From Methanoculleus chikugoensis (GTDB lineage Archaea > Halobacteriota > Methanomicrobia > Methanomicrobiales > Methanoculleaceae), in NCBI RefSeq assembly GCF_019669965.1, contig NZ_AP019781.1:434001-498000 (forward strand): a stretch of 64,000 nucleotides of DNA. The letters run 5' to 3'. The notes beneath the pieces were generated by a model, which did no database searches, was not told the origin of the DNA, and worked only from the letters and a program-made list of their open reading frames with translations. The position numbers were made by a program, and so were the translations under genes. Shown in pieces: positions 31,642 to 39,335 of the stretch (within the stretch, counting starts at the first letter, position 1; each line of letters starts with the position of its first letter).

Positions 31642-33542
31642 AACGCCACCCCCGCAAGGGCCCAGGAAACCAGGATCAGGACGATGCAGACCGTCGCACC
31701 CGGTCGGAAGAGTTTCGCCTCACCGAAGTACTCGGTGAGGTAGTAGTTCCGCGTCTGGGCTTCCCGGGTCATGCCGAGGGAGCCTGCGAAATGCAGGTCC
31801 GGCGTCGCGGGCCTCCCGCCCATGTAGGCCGGGAGGTGTCTCGCGGTCCTCTTGAAGAGGAGGAACGAGACGGGGAGGACCAGGAGCAGGGCTATCATCA
31901 GGAGCATGATGGCGACGTTCGCATCTGCGAGGTGTGCCGTAACCCCGTAGATAGCGAGGACGTAGGGCTCAATCAGTATCGAGGAGATGACCGGGAAGAG
32001 GAGGACGGCCGCTATCACGAGGCCGGTGATGATATAGAGCGGGGCCCAGGATTCCTCGAAGAACCCTTTTTCGACCCGTTCCGTGTTCCGGGTGACCGTG
32101 ACGAGTTTGCCCATCCACTTCGCCCAGAAGAAGACCGTGACGGCGCTCCCGTAGGCGAGGATGGCGATGAAGATCAGGCCGAAGGGGACCTGGACGAACG
32201 CCTCGATCGCCGCCCACTTGGAGATCAGCATGCCGAACGGCGCAAGGAACATACCGGCGATCCCGATGAACATCATCACCGCCATCTTCGGCATCCGGAC
32301 GATCAGGCCTTCCATGTCCTCGATGTCGCGGCTTCCGGTCCGGTGCTCGATCGCTCCGGTTCCGAGGAAGAGGAGCGACTTTGCGACGGCGTGGAAGACG
32401 ATCAGGAGGATTGCCGCCCAGACGAGCATGTAGGTTCCGACACCCGCACAGGCGGCTATCAACCCGAGGTTTGCTATCGTCGAGTAGGCGAGGACCGACT
32501 TCGCGTCGCTCTGCGATATCGCTATCGCGGACGCAACCAGGAAGGTCACTCCGCCGACGAGGCCGATGGAGAGTCCGGCGAACGTCCCGGCGAAGACCGG
32601 CGAGAACCTGACCAGGATATAGACGCCGGCCTTGACCATGGTGCTCGAGTGAAGCAGGGCCGAGACCGGGGTCGGGGCCACCATCGCCCCGAGGAGCCAG
32701 GAGGAGAAGGGCATCAGCGCGGCCTTCGTGATACCGGCAAACCCGATCAGGACGGCCGGTATCAGGACGACAGCGGCGTCAGGTGACGCGAGCACCCGGG
32801 AGAGTTCGATACCCCCGCTTGTCGGCTCGGTTGCGGCGAGGAGGATGAGCGCCACGACGAAGGCGACCCCGCCGAGAAGGTTCATCACCAGGGCGCGGAA
32901 GGCGTTCTTCGTTGCTTCCCCGGTCTCCGAGTAGCCGATCAGCAAGAATGAGCTGATGGTGGTGATCTCCCAGAAGAAGAAGAGCCACATGAGGTTGTTG
33001 GAGAAGACCAGGCCGAACATCGCGGCGAGGAAGACGAAGATGACGAAGAAGAAGAACGTCTGCCGGTCGCGCACCTCCGGGTGGTGGTGGTGATAGGTCT
33101 CCATGTACCTGACCGCGTATACGGCTATAAGGCTCCCGATGATCCCGATGATCAGGGCCATGATGATGGAGAACTGGTCAATGAAGAGGTTGTTGACCGC
33201 ATGAAGGCTCCCCGAGAACGTCATCTCGAGGTAGACCACCAGCGCCGCCTGAACGACGGCCAGCACGATTGCCAGGTAGTTCTTGAACTTTGCGCCCATG
33301 TAGATGATGAAGAGCGCGAGCCCCATCTCGATGGCCACCATAGCGAGGTCGATCGCACCCGAAGGCGCGGCGAAGTAGACCGCGCCCTCGAATGCATACC
33401 GGATGAGCAGGTATATCGATGCCCCACCGATGGCAAGAGCCGAGAGGGCGACCACCGCGTAGCGCAACGTCGTTCGTTTTACGAACAACAAAAGACATGC
33501 GACGAGGATGGGAAACACTATTAGGAAGAGCAGCGTCTGCAC
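31638..33542 (-). CDS. echA: Ech hydrogenase antiporter-like subunit (NuoL/MrpA-like)
   Basis: 634 residues, about 16 helices, first gene of the ech operon. The antiporter signature is seen in FFFWEITTISSFLLIGYSETGEA, FAGITKAALMPFSSWLLGAMVAPTPVSALLHSSTMVKAGVY and the lysine-bearing helix region. It probably translocates H+ or Na+ driven by, or driving, H2/ferredoxin exchange. The start is GTG 33542, with GAGGG seven bases before it. Confidence 0.94.
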   Translation of the reverse strand: MQTLLFLIVFPILVACLLLFVKRTTLRYAVVALSALAIGGASIYLLIRYAFEGAVYFAAPSGAIDLAMVAIEMGLALFIIYMGAKFKNYLAIVLAVVQAALVVYLEMTFSGSLHAVNNLFIDQFSIIMALIIGIIGSLIAVYAVRYMETYHHHHPEVRDRQTFFFFVIFVFLAAMFGLVFSNNLMWLFFFWEITTISSFLLIGYSETGEATKNAFRALVMNLLGGVAFVVALILLAATEPTSGGIELSRVLASPDAAVVLIPAVLIGFAGITKAALMPFSSWLLGAMVAPTPVSALLHSSTMVKAGVYILVRFSPVFAGTFAGLSIGLVGGVTFLVASAIAISQSDAKSVLAYSTIANLGLIAACAGVGTYMLVWAAILLIVFHAVAKSLLFLGTGAIEHRTGSRDIEDMEGLIVRMPKMAVMMFIGIAGMFLAPFGMLISKWAAIEAFVQVPFGLIFIAILAYGSAVTVFFWAKWMGKLVTVTRNTERVEKGFFEESWAPLYIITGLVIAAVLLFPVISSILIEPYVLAIYGVTAHLADANVAIMLLMIALLLVLPVSFLLFKRTARHLPAYMGGRPATPDLHFAGSLGMTREAQTRNYYLTEYFGEAKLFRPGATVCIVLILVSWALAGVAL

Positions 33543-33559
33543 TATTGTCCCTCGTAGGG

Positions 33560-33592
33560 TACCTATGCCTTACCTTCATAATTAATCATTCC
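33560..33592 (-). promoter_or_regulatory. Putative ech operon promoter
   Basis: On the minus strand an AT-rich box GATTAATTATGAAGG (about 33589-33575) stands out from the GC-rich surroundings. It predicts a transcription start about 20 nt before the GTG start of echA. Confidence 0.4.
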
Positions 33593-33698
33593 AAATGAGC
33601 ACCCGGGGGATCGGCTGGTGCATGCCTGCCGCCGCTCTGCCGGGCGCGGCGGCACGGTGAGAAACCCGGGAATTGTGCTCAAATATCAACGTTCACCG

Positions 33699-34064
33699 TT
33701 ACTCCGGTTCGCACGGGAACACGCCCCGAACACCTCCTCCGTGTTCTCCGGCATCTCCCCGGTAGCGCGGGATGAAGTGGATGTGGACGTGCATGACGTT
33801 CTGCCCCGCGGCCTCCCCGACGTTGACGCCGATGTTGTAGCCGTCGGGGTGGCGGTCGCGGTCGGTGAGCGCCTTACAGTCGTCGATGAGCCGGGCGAGG
33901 GCCGTCCTCTCTTCATCGGTCATATCAAAGTAACTCTCGACGTGCCGGAACGGGATCACCAGCAGGTGGCCGGGGCTGACCGGGTGGATGTCGTAGCGGG
34001 CGTAGCAGAGATCGTTTGCGGCAACGATGTCTTCGGGGGCCGGGTTGCAGAACGGACATGGCAT
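33699..34064 (-). CDS. HIT-family hydrolase
   Basis: 122 residues from MPCPFCNPAPEDIVA, with a CxxC zinc-type pair at the start and the histidine triad HVHIHFIPRY (about residue 96). HIT proteins of this branch hydrolyse nucleotide-linked substrates such as diadenosine polyphosphates or AMP-N conjugates. ATG 34064 is preferred, as the family begins with this Cys pair; ATG 34091 would add nine residues. An unrelated repeat element lies just upstream. Confidence 0.9.
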   Translation of the reverse strand: MPCPFCNPAPEDIVAANDLCYARYDIHPVSPGHLLVIPFRHVESYFDMTDEERTALARLIDDCKALTDRDRHPDGYNIGVNVGEAAGQNVMHVHIHFIPRYRGDAGEHGGGVRGVFPCEPE

Positions 34065-34133
34065 GGCCCCTGCTGTTCTCTGCTCTCTCATGAGTGTTTT
34101 GGCCAGTACTTCGCTGATCTCATATAATCCGAT

Positions 34134-34263
34134 CTTCGCGTTCTTCGCGGCTTCGCGTGCGATATCGATTGCTGATAGTGATACAGTCTCACGCGAAGAG
34201 CGATGGATGGGGCATCCGGAGCATGAGCACCGCAGGTGCGAAGAGCGCGAAGCCGCGAAAAGA
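34134..34263. repeat. Dispersed hairpin repeat, locus C
   Basis: TCTTCGCGGCTTCGCGTG (34142-34159) is followed by a spacer, then CTCACGCGAAGAGCG. Next come hairpin B (GGATG-ggg-CATCC, 34205-34217), linker GGAGCATGAG, hairpin A (CACC-gca-GGTG) and GCGCGAAGCCGCGAAA. It is thus one full unit with both hairpins, in the orientation opposite to the array at 23001. The spacer shares TGATACAG-x-CTCACGCGAAGA with locus D. Confidence 0.8.
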
Positions 34264-34295
34264 AGCTGGTGTCCGGGGTGTTGCCAGCTGTATTC

Positions 34296-35474
34296 TCACC
34301 CGAGCAGGCGGGCGAGGAGCCGTCCGGGGAGGCTCCGCGAGAGGCCGATGGCGTGCTCGGTGCAGATCTCGTGGCAGCAGTAACACCGGATGCAGCGTGA
34401 GAGGTCGATCGTCGCTCTGCCTTCGGTGACGGTTATCGCGTGTACGGGGCAGATCCGCTCGCACTTCCCACAGCCGATGCAGGAAGAAGCGATCACGCCG
34501 GGCCGGGGAGCGTACGTCCGCCCGAACCGCCGGACGACGGCCTGGACGACCCGCCGCCAGACACCTGTCCGGCCGCTGGCGTAGGTCGAGGGTTTCCGGA
34601 AGTCCGGGACCGTGAACGTTGCCGGGTCGTCGCCGACCGTCCGGACGTCCTCCGGATCGAACAGCCCGCGCTCGGCCGCGCTTCTCGTGCTCCCGATCTC
34701 GAGCGGGTCGATGCCGATGAGCCGCGCGAGGACGGTGTCCACGGCCGCGTAATCGCTTCCGGCGAGGATGACCCCGATCTTCCGCGGGTTCCCCGACTGG
34801 GGGCCGTCCCCCTCCATCCCGACGACCGCGTCCACGATCTGGAGCCGGGGTTTCATACACTCGTTGAGATCGACGAGCATCCTGCCGAAGGCGTACTCGT
34901 CCTGGAACCGGAAGTGGTGGACCGGTTTTTCCAGTCCCGGAATCAGCCCGAAGAGGTTCTTTGCGGCGCCGGTCATCCGCGTCCACATGTGGGTCTTCGC
35001 CTTCGAGACGACCACGATCGCGTCGGCCCGGACGGCCGGGGTGATGATGGAGAACTGTTTCATCACCTCGCCTTCCGGGAACGAGACGGTCTCGGAGCCG
35101 GTATCGTAGTTCAGGACAGCGCCGGCCTTTTCGGCCGCCGCGGCAAACCCGCTCCGCGAATACGCCCGCCGCAGGTTCGCCTCGCTGTAGACGATCCCGG
35201 CGCCGGGGCTGTCGCCGATGACGACCCGGCACCCGTGCTCCACGAGGAGCCGTGCGACGGCAGCGACGACCGTCGGATGGGTGGTGACGCACCGTTCCGG
35301 CTCCTGCCCCTGCAGGAGGTTCGGTTTGAGGAGGATGCTCTCTCCCGGCGCGACAAACCTCCTGATACCGCCGACGAGTTCGACTGCGCGGCGGACGGCC
35401 GCATCGACCGTCTCCGGCACGTAATCGTCGCACCGGACGACCGCGACGGTCGCGTCCCGGCTGTCCGTCCGCAC
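34296..35474 (-). CDS. DUF362 domain protein with C-terminal 2[4Fe-4S] ferredoxin module
   Basis: 392 residues. The DUF362 part starts ATVAVVRCDDYVPETVDAAVRRAV, with FVAPGESILLKPNLLQG, VIGDSPGAG and KAKTHMWTRMTGAAKNLFG. Residues from about 330 hold two cluster motifs, CIGCGKCERICPVHAI and CIRCYCCHEICTEHAI. Such proteins are likely ferredoxin-linked redox enzymes of unknown substrate. The start is GTG 35474, immediately after the rnc stop (TGA, one base gap), which implies co-translation with RNase III. Confidence 0.87.
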   Translation of the reverse strand: MRTDSRDATVAVVRCDDYVPETVDAAVRRAVELVGGIRRFVAPGESILLKPNLLQGQEPERCVTTHPTVVAAVARLLVEHGCRVVIGDSPGAGIVYSEANLRRAYSRSGFAAAAEKAGAVLNYDTGSETVSFPEGEVMKQFSIITPAVRADAIVVVSKAKTHMWTRMTGAAKNLFGLIPGLEKPVHHFRFQDEYAFGRMLVDLNECMKPRLQIVDAVVGMEGDGPQSGNPRKIGVILAGSDYAAVDTVLARLIGIDPLEIGSTRSAAERGLFDPEDVRTVGDDPATFTVPDFRKPSTYASGRTGVWRRVVQAVVRRFGRTYAPRPGVIASSCIGCGKCERICPVHAITVTEGRATIDLSRCIRCYCCHEICTEHAIGLSRSLPGRLLARLLG

Positions 35475-35475
35475 C

Positions 35476-36255
35476 TCACCCCTCCCCGAAACGTCCGAGC
35501 GCCTCTTTTGCCGCGAGCATCGCCGCGCCCTGTTTGGTCTTTGCTCTCCCCTCTCCGAACGGAACACCCCCGACGGTCACCCGTGCGGCCCAGACCGGGC
35601 AGTTCCCGGGCCCGGTCTGGCGGAAGGCATACTCGAGTTCGCCGAGGCTCTCCCGGGCGACGTACTCCTGGAGCCTCCCGCGGTAGTTCCTGTGGGTATC
35701 GCACTCCGCGATCTCTTCCTCGAATATCGCGAGCACCACATCCCGCGCCACGCTGAGGCCTCGATCGAGGTAGATCGCGCCGATCAGGGCCTCGAAGGCA
35801 TCGGCGACGATCGAGTCGGTCGGCGCCTGCCCGTAACCCCTGATGGCGGCATCGATGCCGAGGCCCTGCCGCCGCACGATCTCGGCGAGTTTCGTGTTCC
35901 TGGTCACCTGGAGTCTCCGGTTCATCTCGCCCGGCGGGAGGTCGTACTCGCCGTAAAGGTGGTCGGCTATGACGAAGTCGAGGACGTAGTTCCCCAGGAA
36001 CTCGAGCCGTTCGTTGTCCTCGAACGTCACCGCTGGGTACTCGCCGTGGTTTGCGTACGACCGGTGGGTCAGCGCCCGGTCGTAGAGGGGGAGGGCGGAG
36101 TCGGCGACATCGGTGATCCCGAACGGGGAGCGGGCGAGGAGCGCACGCACCTCCGCTTCCCGGTCGAGAGCGATGGGCTCCGGGCGGCGCCGAGAGAGCC
36201 TCTTCCCGAAAAGGCCGGCGATATTTATTCTGGTCCAGATGGTGGAGAACTTCAT
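35476..36255 (-). CDS. rnc: Ribonuclease III (signature Asp replaced by Asn)
   Basis: 259 residues from MKFSTIWTRINIAG. The RNase III domain has ALTHRSYANH, the signature NERLEFLGNYVLD (about residues 107-119) and SIVADAFEALIGAIYLD. It is followed by a dsRNA-binding domain (YRGRLQEYVARE, then AKTKQGAAMLAAKEAL). The canonical signature is ERLEFLGD; the last Asp, a metal ligand in bacterial enzymes, is Asn here. The other acidic ligands remain. The enzyme cuts double-stranded RNA and is uncommon in archaea. ATG 36255 lies about 30 nt after the CTTATAGAG box (36297-36289). It is followed directly by the DUF362 gene. Confidence 0.88.
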   Translation of the reverse strand: MKFSTIWTRINIAGLFGKRLSRRRPEPIALDREAEVRALLARSPFGITDVADSALPLYDRALTHRSYANHGEYPAVTFEDNERLEFLGNYVLDFVIADHLYGEYDLPPGEMNRRLQVTRNTKLAEIVRRQGLGIDAAIRGYGQAPTDSIVADAFEALIGAIYLDRGLSVARDVVLAIFEEEIAECDTHRNYRGRLQEYVARESLGELEYAFRQTGPGNCPVWAARVTVGGVPFGEGRAKTKQGAAMLAAKEALGRFGEG

Positions 36256-36286
36256 GTCCGTCGGATGCAGGGCGTCCTGCCGTTTT

Positions 36287-36298
36287 TCTCTATAAGAT
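36287..36298. promoter_or_regulatory. Bidirectional TATA-like box between rnc and the exonuclease-like gene
   Basis: CTCTATAAGATG on the plus strand reads CATCTTATAGAG on the minus strand, so one box could serve both divergent genes. Predicted starts of transcription are near 36316 (plus) and 36268 (minus). Confidence 0.4.
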
Positions 36299-36357
36299 GG
36301 CATATGTCCTGCTGGATAAACCTTTGCCGGATACGGTGCATCCGGGAAACCTTTTCG

Positions 36358-37194
36358 TTGCCGCCGAAGAGATACTTACTCGTGGTTCAGCCGGAAGCGG
36401 GCGAGGCGGGCAGGCGGGTCTACCTGGACATCGAGTTCGGTTACGTCTACGGCACCTGCCGGGCGGTCATGATGCCGATCGAGATCGGCGCGGTTGTCCA
36501 TCGGCCACAGGACGACAGCATCCGCTACCTGGGCGAGCAGTTCCGCTATGACGTCGATGTCGAGATATGGAAGAAGGTGACCGACGAGTGCGGCAGAACC
36601 GCCGGCGTCGCGACGACCGTGGCGAACATGGGGCGCGGCGAGTACGGGATGCCCTACGATCACTCCTACCGGATCCCGGGCGGCGGGATGCCCGCGGCAA
36701 GGGCGACGGCCCGGAATGCGTTTGCCGATCTCCGCCTCTTCATGGAGTCGATCGTCTCGGCCGGGGACGTCCCGGCAATCGTCGTCTTTGCTGCGAGCAT
36801 GGAGAAGCGGGCCTTCCGTGCCGCGGGCTTCTCGCTCGACGGGTGCATGCTTGTCGACCTCCAGCGGGAGATCCGGCGGCACTTCAGGATGAAACAGGTT
36901 CTCTCCCTTGATCGCCTCGCCCGGCTCATCGATTTCTCCGCCGACGATTCAACCGTCGCCTCGACGCACTTCAGGTATCCCGTCCCGCAGGAGTGCCGCC
37001 ATCTCCTCGCCGCCCACCGCGGGATGGGCGACGCCGTCCGGACGTTCCTGCTCGCACGCGAGTTCCGGGAGAGACTCCCGCATCTTGAGGAGCGCATCCG
37101 CCCCCTGATGGAGACCTGCGAGAGCGACGGCGAGGAGGGAGGCTGCCGGAAGGGTTCGACCGGGAGTGCGGCCGACGGTACGGCGGGAACCTGA
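36358..37194 (+). CDS. Uncharacterised protein, possible RNase H-fold 3'-5' exonuclease
   Basis: About 278 residues from TTG 36358 (PPKRYLLVVQPEAGEAG). The segment VYLDIEFGYVYG, then MMPIEIGAV, resembles the DxE motif I and following strand of DEDD exonucleases. Later acidic sites (NAFADLRLFMESI, LIDFSADDSTVASTHF, HRGMGDAV) could be motifs II and III, but the assignment is weak. The C-terminal tail is Gly/Ser-rich. ATG 36304 in the same frame lies upstream of the predicted transcription start, and GTG 36388 is another option. It is divergent from RNase III. Confidence 0.65.
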   Translation: MPPKRYLLVVQPEAGEAGRRVYLDIEFGYVYGTCRAVMMPIEIGAVVHRPQDDSIRYLGEQFRYDVDVEIWKKVTDECGRTAGVATTVANMGRGEYGMPYDHSYRIPGGGMPAARATARNAFADLRLFMESIVSAGDVPAIVVFAASMEKRAFRAAGFSLDGCMLVDLQREIRRHFRMKQVLSLDRLARLIDFSADDSTVASTHFRYPVPQECRHLLAAHRGMGDAVRTFLLAREFRERLPHLEERIRPLMETCESDGEEGGCRKGSTGSAADGTAGT

Positions 37195-37208
37195 GCGCGG
37201 AAATTCCG

Positions 37209-38465
37209 TCAGGTGCTGTCCTTCACGGGAAACGTCTCTTTTTGATCCTGCACCGGCTGTTCCGGCGTGGGTTTGCAGACTTCGTCCTGCTCCCGGCACT
37301 GCCCGGTCGGCAGGATCTCGACCTCGGTACCTTCGCCGATGCCCCCGGTGCCTGCGGGGACGTGCAGGTAGGCGTTTGCACGGACCAGCGCTATCTGCGG
37401 CCCGGCCCCCCGTGGCAGGGGAATCGCGGTATACCCATCGCCTGTCCGCGAGACGGTGAGGAGGACGAACTCGTCGTAGCCGGGGTTCGCCGTGACCGTC
37501 CCGGCGAGCCGGGCGCGGAGGCGCTCCGCCGGCGGGGGAGAGAATCCCCATGCCGCGAGCAGCGGGAGGGCGAGTTCCCGTGCGGCCGTCAGGGCGGCGA
37601 TCGGGTAACCCGGGACCCCGATGACTGGTTTGCCGTCTATCCGGCCGACGATCGCCGGTGCACCCGGTTTCATCGCGATGCCGTGGACGAGCACCTCGCC
37701 GAGGTCGCTGATGACGGCGGCGGTGAAGTCGCGTGTGCCTGCCGATGAGCCGGCGGAGATCAGGAGGAGGTCGTTTTCGCGGATGCCGTTCTTGATGGCC
37801 TGTCGGAGCAGCACGGGATCGTCGCGGACGATCCCGTAGCGGGTGCAGGTGGCGCCGGCCTCGCCGAGCAGTGCCGCGGCAACGGCGGTGTTGCTCTCGA
37901 CAGCCCCTCCCGGCCCCGGGAGGTTGCCTGCCGGAACAAGTTCACTCCCCGTCGGGATGAGGCCGACCTTCACCTCCCGGACATCCACCGCGACGATCCC
38001 GCAGGAGAGGAGCGCCCCGATATCGCAGGGGCGTATCCGGTGCCCGGCCGGGAGGATCAGGTCGCCCCGGCGGATCTCGGAGCCGGCCGGATGGATATGT
38101 TCTCCGGGGAGTACCGGATTTTCGGTATACCAGGCGCCGTCTCTTCCGATGACGTCCTCGATCATGACGACCGCATCGTAGCCGGGAGGGATCGCGTTCC
38201 CCGTGTTCACCCGGCAGGGGTTCCTGAGCGGGACGGGGCTCCCGTCACCCGCCCGGAGGATCTCGCCGCTTACGACGGCAAATCCGTCTCGTGCCGCGAT
38301 ATCCGTTGCCGGGATCGTCAGGGACGAGTATACGGGCCCTGCCGTCACCCGTCCGGCCGCCCCGGCAACCGGACGGGTGACGATCCGGTCGGGGCACGGG
38401 AAGGCTGAGCGCATCATCGCCCGGACTTCCGCGAGCGGTTTCGCATCGAAGCGCGCTCTCACCAT
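37209..38465 (-). CDS. moeA: Molybdopterin molybdotransferase
   Basis: 418 residues with the MoeA domains. The N-terminal region has TDIAARDGFAVVSG and NTGNAIPPGYDAVVMIEDV. The MogA-like core has VGLIPTGSELV, SNTAVAAALL, LLISAGSSAGTRDFTA, HGIAMKPGAPAI and IGVPGYPIAALTA. A C-terminal beta-barrel follows, then a hydrophilic tail (EEQPVQ-like, Lys/Asp-rich). It inserts molybdate or tungstate into molybdopterin. Its position next to the fwd operon fits cofactor supply to formylmethanofuran dehydrogenase, and it could also serve AOR. Confidence 0.93.
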   Translation of the reverse strand: MVRARFDAKPLAEVRAMMRSAFPCPDRIVTRPVAGAAGRVTAGPVYSSLTIPATDIAARDGFAVVSGEILRAGDGSPVPLRNPCRVNTGNAIPPGYDAVVMIEDVIGRDGAWYTENPVLPGEHIHPAGSEIRRGDLILPAGHRIRPCDIGALLSCGIVAVDVREVKVGLIPTGSELVPAGNLPGPGGAVESNTAVAAALLGEAGATCTRYGIVRDDPVLLRQAIKNGIRENDLLLISAGSSAGTRDFTAAVISDLGEVLVHGIAMKPGAPAIVGRIDGKPVIGVPGYPIAALTAARELALPLLAAWGFSPPPAERLRARLAGTVTANPGYDEFVLLTVSRTGDGYTAIPLPRGAGPQIALVRANAYLHVPAGTGGIGEGTEVEILPTGQCREQDEVCKPTPEQPVQDQKETFPVKDST

Positions 38466-38514
38466 AACGTCATGCCCATATCATCGCCTGTTCCCGGCGG
38501 CCCGGCCGCTTTCG

Positions 38515-38523
38515 CACAAAAAA
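38515..38523 (-). terminator. U-run terminator after fwdC
   Basis: On the minus strand ACTTTTTTGT starts two bases after the fwdC stop, a typical archaeal U-tract end for the fwd operon, ahead of moeA. Confidence 0.5.
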
Positions 38524-38524
38524 G

Positions 38525-39331
38525 TTAGGTTCGGGTATAGAGGTTCGCATACACCGGCTTGCCCTTGGAGACCGGGTGGCGCTCGCCGAGGTCGCCGATG
38601 TAGTGGGCGAAGCGCCCCTTCTCACCGTCGACCTCCTGCTCCACCTCGCCGACCATCTGGAATCCCGGGAGCGGGTTCTCGATCGTCCCGAAGACGTAGA
38701 TATCGCCTTTCACCATCTGTCCGCCGACACGGCCCTTGGCGTTGCCCTTGACGATGACGGTGCCGCCTTCGCCGTGGGTGGAGATGTGGATGTCCGCGTC
38801 GCCGCCGATGATGATCGTCCCGCCGTTGATGAACGTGGCGGTATCGTTGCCGGCGTTTCCGGCGACCCGGATCACTCCGCCCTGCATGCCGCGCCACTCT
38901 CCGCGGGGGGACGATCCCAGGTGATGTGCGGCGTCTCCGTCGACGACGAGCTCGCCGCCTTCCATCCCGATGCCGCAGAACGAGTCGACGTTTCCTTTCA
39001 CGCGGATCTTTCCGCCCTTCATCCAGCCGCCGATGTACATATCGGCGTTGCCTTCGATGACGATCTCGCCGGCGGTCATCTGCTGTCCGATCCTCTTGAC
39101 GCGGGTGCAGTCTCCCCGGAGGACGATCTTCGTCTCTTCCGCCGTCGCTCCGCCGTCGCCTTCAACGGTGAAGTATTTCCCGAGCGGGCTCTTCTGTTTG
39201 CCTTCCCAGACGTCGAGAGTGGCTATCTCGGCGGCTTTCTTGCCTGCGAAGTTGTCCGGAGTGATATTCTGCCCCTCGAGCATGAGCTCGGGGGGATTGG
39301 TCAGGGTGAGGGTTACTGTCTTCATGTTCAT
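38525..39331 (-). CDS. fwdC: Formylmethanofuran dehydrogenase subunit C
   Basis: 268 residues. The second half is a GXGXG beta-helix with repeated GG.I.V.GN.. turns: AGEIVIEGNADMYIGG, MKGGKIRVKGNVDSFCG, MEGGELVVDGDAAHHLG, NGGTIIIGGDADIHIS and EGGTVIVKGNAKGRVG. This is homologous to the GltB C-terminal domain. In the Fwd complex it is structural, near the formate/methanofuran channel. It is last in fwdDBAC, 4 bp after fwdA. Confidence 0.95.
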   Translation of the reverse strand: MNMKTVTLTLTNPPELMLEGQNITPDNFAGKKAAEIATLDVWEGKQKSPLGKYFTVEGDGGATAEETKIVLRGDCTRVKRIGQQMTAGEIVIEGNADMYIGGWMKGGKIRVKGNVDSFCGIGMEGGELVVDGDAAHHLGSSPRGEWRGMQGGVIRVAGNAGNDTATFINGGTIIIGGDADIHISTHGEGGTVIVKGNAKGRVGGQMVKGDIYVFGTIENPLPGFQMVGEVEQEVDGEKGRFAHYIGDLGERHPVSKGKPVYANLYTRT

Positions 39332-39335
39332 CGCC

